From contig PFOY01000045.1 of the NCBI GenBank assembly GCA_002792755.1, forward strand, positions 1 through 11,093: 11,093 nt of DNA. The letters are read 5' to 3'. This DNA comes from Candidatus Nomurabacteria bacterium CG_4_10_14_0_2_um_filter_30_12 (GTDB lineage Bacteria > Patescibacteriota > Minisyncoccia > Phycocordibacterales > UBA9973). Below the pieces are notes generated by a model that worked only from the letters and a program-made list of their open reading frames with translations, was not told where the DNA came from and searched no databases. The position numbers and the translations under genes were made by a program. Positions 5,149 through 11,093 of the stretch are shown one piece after another (the stretch's first letter is position 1; the number at the start of each line of letters is the position of its first letter).

Positions 5149-5167
5149 TGACACTTGTGATATAATA
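5149..5167 (+). promoter_or_regulatory. Leaderless extended -10 promoter of the HtrA-like gene
   Basis: TGATATAAT (5159-5167) is a perfect extended -10, ending five bases before the ATG at 5173. A TTGACA at 5149-5154 lies only seven bases upstream, too close to act as a normal -35 box. Transcription is expected at or one base before the ATG. Confidence 0.6.
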
Positions 5168-5172
5168 CAGGA

Positions 5173-5955
5173 ATGGACGTAAAAGAATTAAATAAATCAC
5201 AATTAATAATGCTTGCTATATTGCTTTCTTTTGTCACTTCTATTGCGACAGGTATTGTCACTGTGACTTTAATGCAACAAGCTCCTTCTTCTGTGACTGT
5301 CCCTATCAATCGTGTAGTTAGAGAGACTGTGGAGAAGATCGTTCCACAAGAAGGTAAGACTGTCACGAACACAGTGATTATTAAAGAAGAAGATTTGGTC
5401 GTAGATGCTATTGCTAAAAATCAATCAGCAGTTTTTTCTATAATGAAAGAGACCTTAGATGCAGATGGTAAAACTATTGAAGTAGGAGCTGGAAGAGGGT
5501 TTGTAGTTTCTAGTGATGGTATAATTGCAGCTGATAATACTCTTGTTTCAGGAGGACAAGTTTATTATGTAAAGAATAATAGTGGAAAGTTTAAAACTGA
5601 TTTTGTTTTAACTGATACAAATGGATTTTCATTTCTTAAGATAGGTGCTCCACTTGATGAAAAGAACAAAGTTACTTTTTCTGTTCCAGTGTTTGGTGAT
5701 TTAAATAAAATGAAAGCAGGACAGAAGATTTTAATTTTAGGAAATGTGATATCGTCTTTTATGTTTGAAGGTGATAAAGATATTAAGATAAATGTTACAA
5801 AATCAAATGCTGGTGCATTAGTGCTTGATTTAAATGGTGATGCACTAGGAATAGCATTATCCGGTGATACTACATCTTTTACTTCAATTGGTGCTATTAG
5901 AGAAGCTCTAAAAGCTAAAGATGCTACACTAAAGCTTGAAACAAAAACACCATAA
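5173..5955 (+). CDS. Membrane-anchored HtrA/trypsin-fold protein, catalytic triad lost
   Basis: A 260-residue protein with an N-terminal membrane segment (about 11-34), a linker, and one chymotrypsin-fold domain; no PDZ domain follows. Alignment by eye with HtrA/DegP motifs: the His motif TNNHVV reads ADNTLV (Thr123 for His), the Asp motif DLAxLKI reads GFSFLKI (Gly151 for Asp), and the Ser motif GNSGGPLV reads SNAGALVL (Ala213 for Ser). The fold landmarks GRGFVVSSDGIIA (107-119) and LNGDALGIA (220-228) remain. It should therefore be a non-proteolytic binding or scaffold protein outside the membrane. It has its own leaderless promoter and lies upstream of the disaggregase, suggesting protein quality control, but there is no direct evidence of partnership. 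Confidence 0.7.
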   Translation: MDVKELNKSQLIMLAILLSFVTSIATGIVTVTLMQQAPSSVTVPINRVVRETVEKIVPQEGKTVTNTVIIKEEDLVVDAIAKNQSAVFSIMKETLDADGKTIEVGAGRGFVVSSDGIIAADNTLVSGGQVYYVKNNSGKFKTDFVLTDTNGFSFLKIGAPLDEKNKVTFSVPVFGDLNKMKAGQKILILGNVISSFMFEGDKDIKINVTKSNAGALVLDLNGDALGIALSGDTTSFTSIGAIREALKAKDATLKLETKTP

Positions 5956-5961
5956 AATAAG

Positions 5962-6029
5962 TAATTACGAATTAAAAATTACGAATTACGAATTAAAATT
6001 TGAAATTAATAATTTGAAATTGAGAATTA
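5962..6029. repeat. AATTACG-type short repeats upstream of clpB
   Basis: The 80-base gap between the HtrA-like gene and clpB is almost wholly short, partly palindromic A/T repeats. attacgaatt recurs three times (from 5964, 5979 and 5986), followed by aatttgaaatt-type variants. It looks like low-complexity or slippage-derived filler. No good promoter or Shine-Dalgarno sequence is seen ahead of clpB. Confidence 0.6.
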
Positions 6030-6036
6030 AATATAT

Positions 6037-8724
6037 ATGCCACCACTTAATAAATTTACAACTAAATCAAAAGATGCAATCAAAAAGGCTCATGAGTTAG
6101 CTATTGAACGTGGGCAGAATCATGTTTCTTCTCTGCATTTACTTGCAGCTTTATTGCTTCAAGAAGAAAGTATGGTGAATTCTATTTTAGATAGATTAGA
6201 AATAGATACGATGTTTTTGACAGATTCTATATTAGAAACTATTGAGACACCAGAATCTCATAGTACTCTTTCTCCTGCATATCAGATCTATCTTAATCCT
6301 GATTTAGCACAAGTGATAGAACATTCTGTAAAATTATCAGAATATATGAAAGATGATTTTGTGTCTACTGAACATCTTTTTATCGCGATGCTTGAGATAG
6401 CAGGAGAAGCACGAGAAGTTTTAGCACGATTTAGAATATTAAAAGAACCTGTTTTGAAAGTGTTAGAAGAACTTCGTAGTCAAAACATTACAGATGTATC
6501 TGAACCAAAGAAATTTAGATTACTTTTAAAATATACTCGTAATTTAACAAAATTAGCTAAGGAAGATAAACTCGATCCTGTGATTGGGCGTGATAATGAA
6601 ATAATGCGTATTATTCAGATTCTTTCTCGTAGGACTAAAAATAATCCTATTTTAATAGGAGAAGCTGGTACAGGTAAGACAGCAGTAGTGGAAGGTCTTG
6701 CAGAACGTATTACAAAAAATAATGTTCCAGAATCTTTAAAAGATAAAGAGCTCGTTTCTCTTGATTTAGGTTCTCTTATTGCTGGTACAAAATATCGTGG
6801 AGAGTTTGAAGAAAGATTGAAAGGTATAATGAAAGAGATAGAAAGAGCTGATGGAAAAGTTATTCTTTTTATTGATGAGATACATACCATTGTCGGTGCT
6901 GGAGGGTCAGAAGGTACTATGGATGCTTCAAATATGTTAAAACCCGCACTTTCTCGTGGAGAGTTGAGGGCAATAGGTGCGACGACTTTAAAAGAATATC
7001 AAAAACATATTGAAAAGGATCCAGCATTGGCTCGTCGTTTTCAACCTGTCTACATTGATGAACCAAACATAGAAGATGCTATTACAATACTTCGTGGACT
7101 TAAAGAGAAATATGAGCTTTTTCATGGTGTACGAATTACTGATAATGCGATAATAGCTTCAGTAAATCTTTCTACTCGTTATGTCACAAATAGATTTTTG
7201 CCAGATAAGGCTGTAGATCTAATAGACGAAGCCTCTTCTTCTTTAAAAATTGCACTTGAGAATAAACCTCCTATTTTAGAAGAAACACATAGAAAAATAA
7301 TGAGACTAGAAATTGAAAAAGAAGCATTAAAAAAAGAAATTGAAAATAAATCAAAAGATAATAAAGGTACAAAAAATAGAATAAAAGAAATAGAAAAAGA
7401 AATTGCTAATTTTCATGAGAAAACGAAAGAACTTGAATTAAAGTGGCAAAATGAAAAAGATATAGTGATAGAAATTCGTTCAATTAAAAAAGAACTTGAT
7501 ACTTTACGTTTGTCTGCTGAAGATGCAGAGATGAAAGCTGATTTATCTCGTGTTGCTGAGATACGTTATGGTAAAGTTCCTATTCTTAAAAAAGAATTAG
7601 AGACAAAACTTTTACGCTTAAAGAAACTTCAAAAATCAAGAAGAATTTTAAAAGAGGAAGTGACAGAAGAAGATATAGCAGAAGTCGTAGCACGTTGGAC
7701 TGGAATTCCTCTTACTAAAATGCTTGAGGAAGATCGTGCTAAATTGCAAAGGATAGAGGAAGAATTGAAGAAGAGGGTAGTCGGTCAAAATGATGCTATA
7801 TCACGTGTTTGCGATGTAATACGTCGTTCACGTGCTGGTATAGGGGATCCAGATAGACCAAGTGGTTCATTTATATTCTTAGGTCCTACTGGTGTCGGAA
7901 AAACGGAACTTACAAAAGCTCTCGCTCAATTTATGTTTAATGATGATAGTGCTCTTATAAGAGTAGATATGTCTGAATACATGGAGAAGCATTCTGTTTC
8001 TAAACTTATTGGTTCACCTCCTGGATATGTTGGTTATGATGAATCAGGTCAGCTCACTGAATCAGTCAGACACCGTCCATATTCTGTAGTACTTTTTGAT
8101 GAAATTGAAAAAGCTCATCCTGAGATTTTTAATATGTTACTTCAAGTGATAGATGAAGGAAGATTAACAGACGGAAAGGGAAGAGTGGTTAATTTTAAAA
8201 ATACAATTATTATTCTCACTTCAAATATTGGTTCTCAATTTGTTGAGAAAATGGAATCAATTGGATTTTCTAATAATTCTGATAAAGAAAATTATAGTAA
8301 TATGAAGGAAAAAGTGATAGAAGCTATGAAAGATTATTTCCGACCAGAATTCATAAATCGCTTAGATGAAATAATTGTATTTGATATTCTCACAGAAGAA
8401 GCTATCAAAGAAATAGTTAATTTGAGAATAAAGATTGTAAAAGATAGACTTCTTGTTAAGAATATAGATTTTAAAATTTCTGATGAAGCTTTATCTTATT
8501 TAGCAAAAGAAGGATACAATCCACATTATGGTGCAAGACCACTTAATCGTTTAGTTCAGAATAAGATTTTGAATCCAGTGGCAAATTATATTATTTCAAA
8601 TAGTGCGAAGAAAGGGGATACAGTATTTGTTTCTGTTAAAAATAATGAACTTTTGATTGAAACAAAAAAAGGAAAAATAAAAAGTCCAATACATATAGGC
8701 TCTAAGTCTTCGAGTAGAGTGTAG
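6037..8724 (+). CDS. clpB: ClpB-type disaggregase with a ClpC-like ClpP-docking loop
   Basis: An 895-residue Hsp100 ATPase that threads aggregated proteins through a hexameric ring. Order: double Clp-N domain (about 5-150); AAA1 with Walker A GEAGTGKT (208-215), Walker B VILFIDE (275-281) and arginines R333/R334; a long coiled-coil M domain (about 405-535) of ClpB size, far longer than in ClpC; and AAA2 with Walker A GPTGVGKT (616-623), Walker B VVLFDE (684-689), R775 and sensor 2 GARP (832-835). ARWTGIPLTKM and MSEYMEKHSVSKLIG match ClpB closely. Unusually, residues 733-770 include SIGF (741-744), an insertion that aligns without gaps to the ClpC loop whose VGF binds ClpP; E. coli ClpB lacks it. 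Residues 875-895 form a basic tail. The start ATG fits the N domain. The protein could work as a disaggregase, a ClpP partner, or both. Confidence 0.9.
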   Translation: MPPLNKFTTKSKDAIKKAHELAIERGQNHVSSLHLLAALLLQEESMVNSILDRLEIDTMFLTDSILETIETPESHSTLSPAYQIYLNPDLAQVIEHSVKLSEYMKDDFVSTEHLFIAMLEIAGEAREVLARFRILKEPVLKVLEELRSQNITDVSEPKKFRLLLKYTRNLTKLAKEDKLDPVIGRDNEIMRIIQILSRRTKNNPILIGEAGTGKTAVVEGLAERITKNNVPESLKDKELVSLDLGSLIAGTKYRGEFEERLKGIMKEIERADGKVILFIDEIHTIVGAGGSEGTMDASNMLKPALSRGELRAIGATTLKEYQKHIEKDPALARRFQPVYIDEPNIEDAITILRGLKEKYELFHGVRITDNAIIASVNLSTRYVTNRFLPDKAVDLIDEASSSLKIALENKPPILEETHRKIMRLEIEKEALKKEIENKSKDNKGTKNRIKEIEKEIANFHEKTKELELKWQNEKDIVIEIRSIKKELDTLRLSAEDAEMKADLSRVAEIRYGKVPILKKELETKLLRLKKLQKSRRILKEEVTEEDIAEVVARWTGIPLTKMLEEDRAKLQRIEEELKKRVVGQNDAISRVCDVIRRSRAGIGDPDRPSGSFIFLGPTGVGKTELTKALAQFMFNDDSALIRVDMSEYMEKHSVSKLIGSPPGYVGYDESGQLTESVRHRPYSVVLFDEIEKAHPEIFNMLLQVIDEGRLTDGKGRVVNFKNTIIILTSNIGSQFVEKMESIGFSNNSDKENYSNMKEKVIEAMKDYFRPEFINRLDEIIVFDILTEEAIKEIVNLRIKIVKDRLLVKNIDFKISDEALSYLAKEGYNPHYGARPLNRLVQNKILNPVANYIISNSAKKGDTVFVSVKNNELLIETKKGKIKSPIHIGSKSSSRV

Positions 8725-8743
8725 ATAAATTTGATTAAACGAA

Positions 8744-8788
8744 AAAGAGCCCGTGTAATTATATAATATAATCCACTGACAGCTCTTT
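8744..8788. terminator. Bidirectional terminator between convergent genes
   Basis: Arms aaagagc (8744-8750) and gctcttt (8782-8788) enclose an A/T-rich loop with inner pairing gtg/cac. A U-run follows on the minus strand (GCTCTTTTTC) and a shorter one on the plus strand. It lies 20 bases past the clpB stop and 4 bases past the stop of the convergent gene, as expected for a shared terminator. Confidence 0.65.
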
Positions 8789-8791
8789 AAT

Positions 8792-9157
8792 TTACATGAT
8801 AGCTTTTTGGAAGCTTTCTGAAAATTCTTTTTCTTCTTTTTCCAAAGAAGTTAGAGATGATTTTTCAATAATTTTAAATTTTTCCGACATAGTATCAAAA
8901 AAAATATTTTCTTCCATGCTATTTAGATTAATTAAATAGAATAAAAAAAATTCTTCACTAATTAAAGAACGGAAGATTTTTTCTAATTGACTTATTAACT
9001 GTCCATTAAAGAAAATTATTTCTGTTATTTTTTTATTAGTAAGTGAAACAATTATGTCATATTCACACTGATATGAACGAAAAAATTTTCCATCTATTAA
9101 TTCTTCTGGTTCCAGCGGTCTATCAACTACTAGAACTTTGATTTTTGGCTTTTTCAT
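8792..9157 (-). CDS. Unrecognised 121-residue protein
   Basis: The family is not recognised. The product starts MKKPKIKVLVVDRPLEPEEL, is soluble-looking, and is rich in acidic, phenylalanine and isoleucine residues. Residues 34-58 alternate like a beta region (DIIVSLTNKKITEIIFFNG), followed by probable helices (SQLEKIFRSL; SLEKEEKEFSESFQKAIM). The opening resembles a beta strand but no phospho-acceptor or nucleotide motif can be named. No signal peptide or clear membrane segment is seen. It is convergent with clpB and shares its terminator. AAAGGG lies about 9 bases upstream of the ATG, a possible Shine-Dalgarno sequence and the only one near the expected spacing in the window. A hairpin lies in the 5' region. 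Opposite strand to its neighbours, so transcribed alone. Confidence 0.65.
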   Translation of the reverse strand: MKKPKIKVLVVDRPLEPEELIDGKFFRSYQCEYDIIVSLTNKKITEIIFFNGQLISQLEKIFRSLISEEFFLFYLINLNSMEENIFFDTMSEKFKIIEKSSLTSLEKEEKEFSESFQKAIM

Positions 9158-9193
9158 TTTATGGACCCTTTCGTATTATTTGATTGAATTATT

Positions 9194-9215
9194 TTGTACT
9201 TTTTATTAAGTACAA
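9194..9215 (-). promoter_or_regulatory. Inverted repeat upstream of the 121-residue gene
   Basis: TTGTACTT (9194-9201) and AAGTACAA (9208-9215) are perfect 8-bp inverted repeats with a 6-base spacer. On the minus strand a further TTGTACT lies just upstream (9224-9218). It begins 37 bases before the ATG, so it could be an operator for a dimeric repressor or an mRNA leader hairpin. Confidence 0.45.
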
Positions 9216-9312
9216 GAGTACAATATTTTGAAATAAAAATCAAATTTTATAATTATTAAAAATAACTATTCAAAGATGCAAAAAAAGTTATTTTATGTTA
9301 TTTTGTATAAAT

Positions 9313-9395
9313 GCGTCGGTGGTAGAGTGGTCAATTACAACAGACTGTAAATCTGTCGCCTTCGGGCTACGTAGGTTCGAATCCTACCCGGCGCA
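9313..9395 (+). tRNA. tRNA-Tyr (anticodon GTA)
   Basis: Acceptor GCGTCGG pairs with CCGGCGC (one G-U), discriminator A. The anticodon stem ACAGA/TCTGT encloses CTGTAAA, giving anticodon GTA. A long variable arm (GCCTTCGGGC) marks the bacterial class II tyrosine tRNA. T arm GTAGG-TTCGAAT-CCTAC. CCA is not encoded. It lies 25 bases before the promoter of the next gene. Confidence 0.95.
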
Positions 9396-9417
9396 CAAAA
9401 TTAAAAATGCTTATTCG

Positions 9418-9426
9418 TGTTATAAT
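9418..9426 (+). promoter_or_regulatory. Leaderless extended -10 promoter
   Basis: TGTTATAAT (9418-9426) is a perfect extended -10; AGTAAG separates it from the ATG at 9433. No clear -35 box. The predicted transcription start coincides with the start codon. Confidence 0.65.
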
Positions 9427-9432
9427 AGTAAG

Positions 9433-10005
9433 ATGAAACAAAAAGGGTTTGTTAGTGTTATATTTGTTGTCTTAGCAGTTGTGCTTGCTGGCATAATTAT
9501 GTATTTAACTTTAATTAAAAAAGTCGATGCACCTGCGAATGATAATCCAATAATGCAAGAACCCATTAAAGTTGGATGTGATTTTGATAAAGATACTCGA
9601 ATTAAAACCATTAATACTTTTGTTGATAGTTGGCTAGAATTTGAAAAAAAAGTAGTAGAGCGTCCAGTGTTAGGGTCTACTGTGTGGGGTAAACCAAATT
9701 ATTATCAGTTTATAGGAAACAATAGAATACTTATTAATTTTGAAGATGGACATGTAGCACTCGCTTCTGTTATTGAATATAGATGTGAGAAAGATAATGC
9801 TATAGGATTTTCTAATTTAGAGATTTTTAATGATTTTCCATTTAATGAAGTTAGGTGGAATAGTTTGTATAGTAAGTATGGTAATAAAGATTATGGTGTT
9901 TATTCTTATACAAAATCAATTTTTAAGGGTGGTAAAATAATTCAATACAATGATTGGACAGAAGTGCCAGAGAATCTTTTTATTTGGTATCCAAAAGGGT
10001 ATTAA
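9433..10005 (+). CDS. Small membrane-anchored protein, unrecognised family
   Basis: A 190-residue protein beginning MKQKGFVSVIFVVLAVVLAG. A short basic start is followed by a hydrophobic segment to about residue 28, then an extracytoplasmic domain with two cysteines (C49 and C118) that could pair. The KGF(V/x) junction resembles a prepilin peptidase site, but the usual Glu at +5 is absent, so this is at best pilin-like; a simple N-terminal anchor is as likely. The rest is rich in aromatic residues (YYQF, NLFIWYPKGY at the C-terminus). No catalytic motif is recognised. The frame is open upstream to 9295 but that part runs through tRNA-Tyr; the leaderless promoter six bases ahead fixes the start at 9433. 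It lies between tRNA-Tyr and typA and is probably a single-gene transcript. Confidence 0.7.
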   Translation: MKQKGFVSVIFVVLAVVLAGIIMYLTLIKKVDAPANDNPIMQEPIKVGCDFDKDTRIKTINTFVDSWLEFEKKVVERPVLGSTVWGKPNYYQFIGNNRILINFEDGHVALASVIEYRCEKDNAIGFSNLEIFNDFPFNEVRWNSLYSKYGNKDYGVYSYTKSIFKGGKIIQYNDWTEVPENLFIWYPKGY

Positions 10006-10018
10006 ATTTTTTAAAAGT

Positions 10019-10047
10019 TTGTTATTTTTTAAAATGTATGCTATTAT
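10019..10047 (+). promoter_or_regulatory. typA promoter
   Basis: TTGTTA (10019-10024), exactly 17 bases, then TATTAT (10042-10047). The expected start near 10054 gives a leader of about 60 bases before the typA ATG, in contrast to the leaderless genes elsewhere in the window. Confidence 0.6.
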
Positions 10048-10049
10048 TA

Positions 10050-10091
10050 GTCTAACTGAATTTTAGGCCTCTGGTCTTTTTTTATTTAGAC
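10050..10091 (+). terminator. Terminator-like hairpin in the typA leader
   Basis: AGGCC (10065-10069) and GGTCT (10073-10077) form a 5-bp stem with a 3-base loop, followed by seven T (10077-10083): a small intrinsic-terminator shape. An outer helix GTCTAA (10050-10055) / TTAGAC (10086-10091) encloses it and includes the U-run region. It lies after the likely promoter, so it may attenuate typA; it could alternatively end the upstream gene. Confidence 0.5.
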
Positions 10092-10112
10092 ATAACAATT
10101 ATTTTAAAAATT

Positions 10113-11093
10113 ATGGAAATTAGAAATATCGCAATCATTGCACACGTTGACCATGGTAAGACTACTCTTACCGATGCTTTAATGAAGCAAAATGGTGGCT
10201 TGCAAGATGAAAATATATCAATGGATTCAAATGCTCTAGAAAAAGAGCGTGGTATTACTATTTATTCAAAAAATACATCTATAATGTATAAAGGTACGAA
10301 AATAAATATTGTAGATACACCTGGTCATGCTGATTTTGGTTCTGAAGTAGAACGTGTATTGCGTGCTGTTGATTCTGTGCTTCTTCTAGTGGATGCAGTA
10401 GAAGGACCAATGCCACAGACTAGGTTTGTTTTAAAAAAATCTCTTGAATTAGGTTTAAAACCTATTGTTGTTATAAATAAAATAGATAAATCTGCTTCTG
10501 ATCCACACAGAGTTCATGAAGAAGTTTTAAATTTATTTTTTGAATTAGGAGCGAATGAAGAACAAGCAGATTTTGAAACTGTATATGCAATAGGGCGTGA
10601 AGGAAAAGCCTTTAACCATTTAGATGATAAGTCAGAAGATTTATCTCCACTTTTAGATAGAATTTTAGAAAAAGTTCCATCAGCATCTCTTAATGAAAAG
10701 GGAAAGATGTCTGCTCAGGTTTTTAATCTTGGTTATGATAATTTTCTAGGCCGTATGGCTGTAGCGAGAATTTATTTTGGAAAAATGTCGTCTCATGCTC
10801 AAGTTTTTATAAAAGGTGAAAATGGCATAAGAACAGGCAAGATAACTAAACTTTTTGGATTTGAAGGAATAAATAGAAAGGAAACAAATGAAGCAACTTC
10901 TGGAGACATTGTACTTTTGGCTGGTATACCAGATATTTATATTGGTGAGACTATCTGTGAAGATGAAAGCGTAGAGCAACTTCCTCATATAGCAATTGAT
11001 GAACCAACATTGTCACTTAATTTTTTAGTAAATGATTCTCCTTTTGCTGGTCGTGAAGGGAAATATGTTACATCAAGACAAATAAAAGAAAGG
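10113..11093 (+). CDS. typA: Ribosome-associated GTPase TypA/BipA (partial)
   Basis: The first 327 codons of a translational GTPase of the EF-G/LepA family that acts on the ribosome in stress and low-temperature ribosome assembly. G1 is AHVDHGKTT (10-18), G2 EKERGITI (43-50), G3 DTPGH (68-72) and G4 NKID (122-125). The BipA-type run VDAVEGPMPQTRFVLKKSLE (93-112) distinguishes it from EF-G and LepA. A beta-barrel domain II follows (about 185-285), then the start of domain III (about 300 on), including PFAGREGKYVTS. The gene runs off the right edge; full-length proteins are about 600 residues. MEIRNIAIIA is the normal start. No Shine-Dalgarno sequence precedes the ATG. It has its own promoter and a structured leader. 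Confidence 0.94.
   Translation, partial: MEIRNIAIIAHVDHGKTTLTDALMKQNGGLQDENISMDSNALEKERGITIYSKNTSIMYKGTKINIVDTPGHADFGSEVERVLRAVDSVLLLVDAVEGPMPQTRFVLKKSLELGLKPIVVINKIDKSASDPHRVHEEVLNLFFELGANEEQADFETVYAIGREGKAFNHLDDKSEDLSPLLDRILEKVPSASLNEKGKMSAQVFNLGYDNFLGRMAVARIYFGKMSSHAQVFIKGENGIRTGKITKLFGFEGINRKETNEATSGDIVLLAGIPDIYIGETICEDESVEQLPHIAIDEPTLSLNFLVNDSPFAGREGKYVTSRQIKER

Noticed and set aside
5149..5154. TTGACA as the -35 box of the HtrA-like gene
   Set aside because: The spacing to TATAAT is only seven bases; an extended -10 explains the promoter better.
5962..6029. AATTACG repeats as a CRISPR or regulatory array
   Set aside because: The units are short, irregular and without spacers; low-complexity A/T repeats are the simpler reading.
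6615..6890. Minus-strand open frame inside clpB
   Set aside because: It is antisense to the conserved AAA1 region of clpB.
9295..9432. Upstream extension of the 9433 gene
   Set aside because: It translates tRNA-Tyr; the extended -10 promoter six bases before 9433 and the membrane-anchor start favour the later ATG.

Overview
The window is very AT-rich, tightly packed bacterial DNA that reads with the standard bacterial code. Several traits together suggest a Candidate Phyla Radiation (Patescibacteria) genome, probably Parcubacteria/Nomurabacteria-like. These are a short IF-2 that starts almost directly at its G domain, a DUF4446 protein, a degenerate membrane-anchored HtrA-like protein, tRNA genes without encoded CCA, and promoters whose -10 box lies 5-7 bases before the start codon (leaderless mRNAs). 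The lineage is inferred from gene content only; no database search was possible.

Left part (1-3846, minus strand): a translation-related block read right to left. It runs DUF4446 membrane protein, infB, rbfA (infB and rbfA overlap as TAATG), tRNA-Cys(GCA), tRNA-Leu(TAA) with its own promoter, tRNA-Lys(CTT), a LAGLIDADG homing endonuclease with its own leaderless promoter, tRNA-Leu(TAG), and the first 26 codons of an exported or membrane protein that leaves the window. The endonuclease sits between two tRNA genes and its last codons overlap the second tRNA.

Middle (3953-8724, plus strand): a cysteine desulfurase with an unusual N-terminal deletion and an in-frame palindromic insertion; an HtrA-fold protein lacking all three catalytic residues; and a ClpB-type disaggregase that carries a ClpC-like ClpP-docking loop. 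Right part (8725-11093): a bidirectional terminator, an unrecognised minus-strand gene, tRNA-Tyr(GTA), a small membrane-anchored protein with a leaderless promoter, and the first 327 codons of typA/bipA behind a structured leader.

The most novel signal is a family of three inverted-repeat elements (79-181, 3308-3385, 3847-3922) with CCCGT..GAAA / TTTC..ACGGG ends. Each sits exactly against the start codon of a minus-strand gene, in the same orientation. Each is flanked by a near-perfect 6-bp direct repeat that contains the ATG (16 of 18 positions match over the three copies). Removing each element in silico restores sensible junctions: a TAATG stop-start overlap before infB, and -10 boxes 7-8 bases before ATG for the other two genes. 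They look like small mobile palindromic elements that target start codons, or cassettes that insert a switchable hairpin leader into leaderless or coupled genes.
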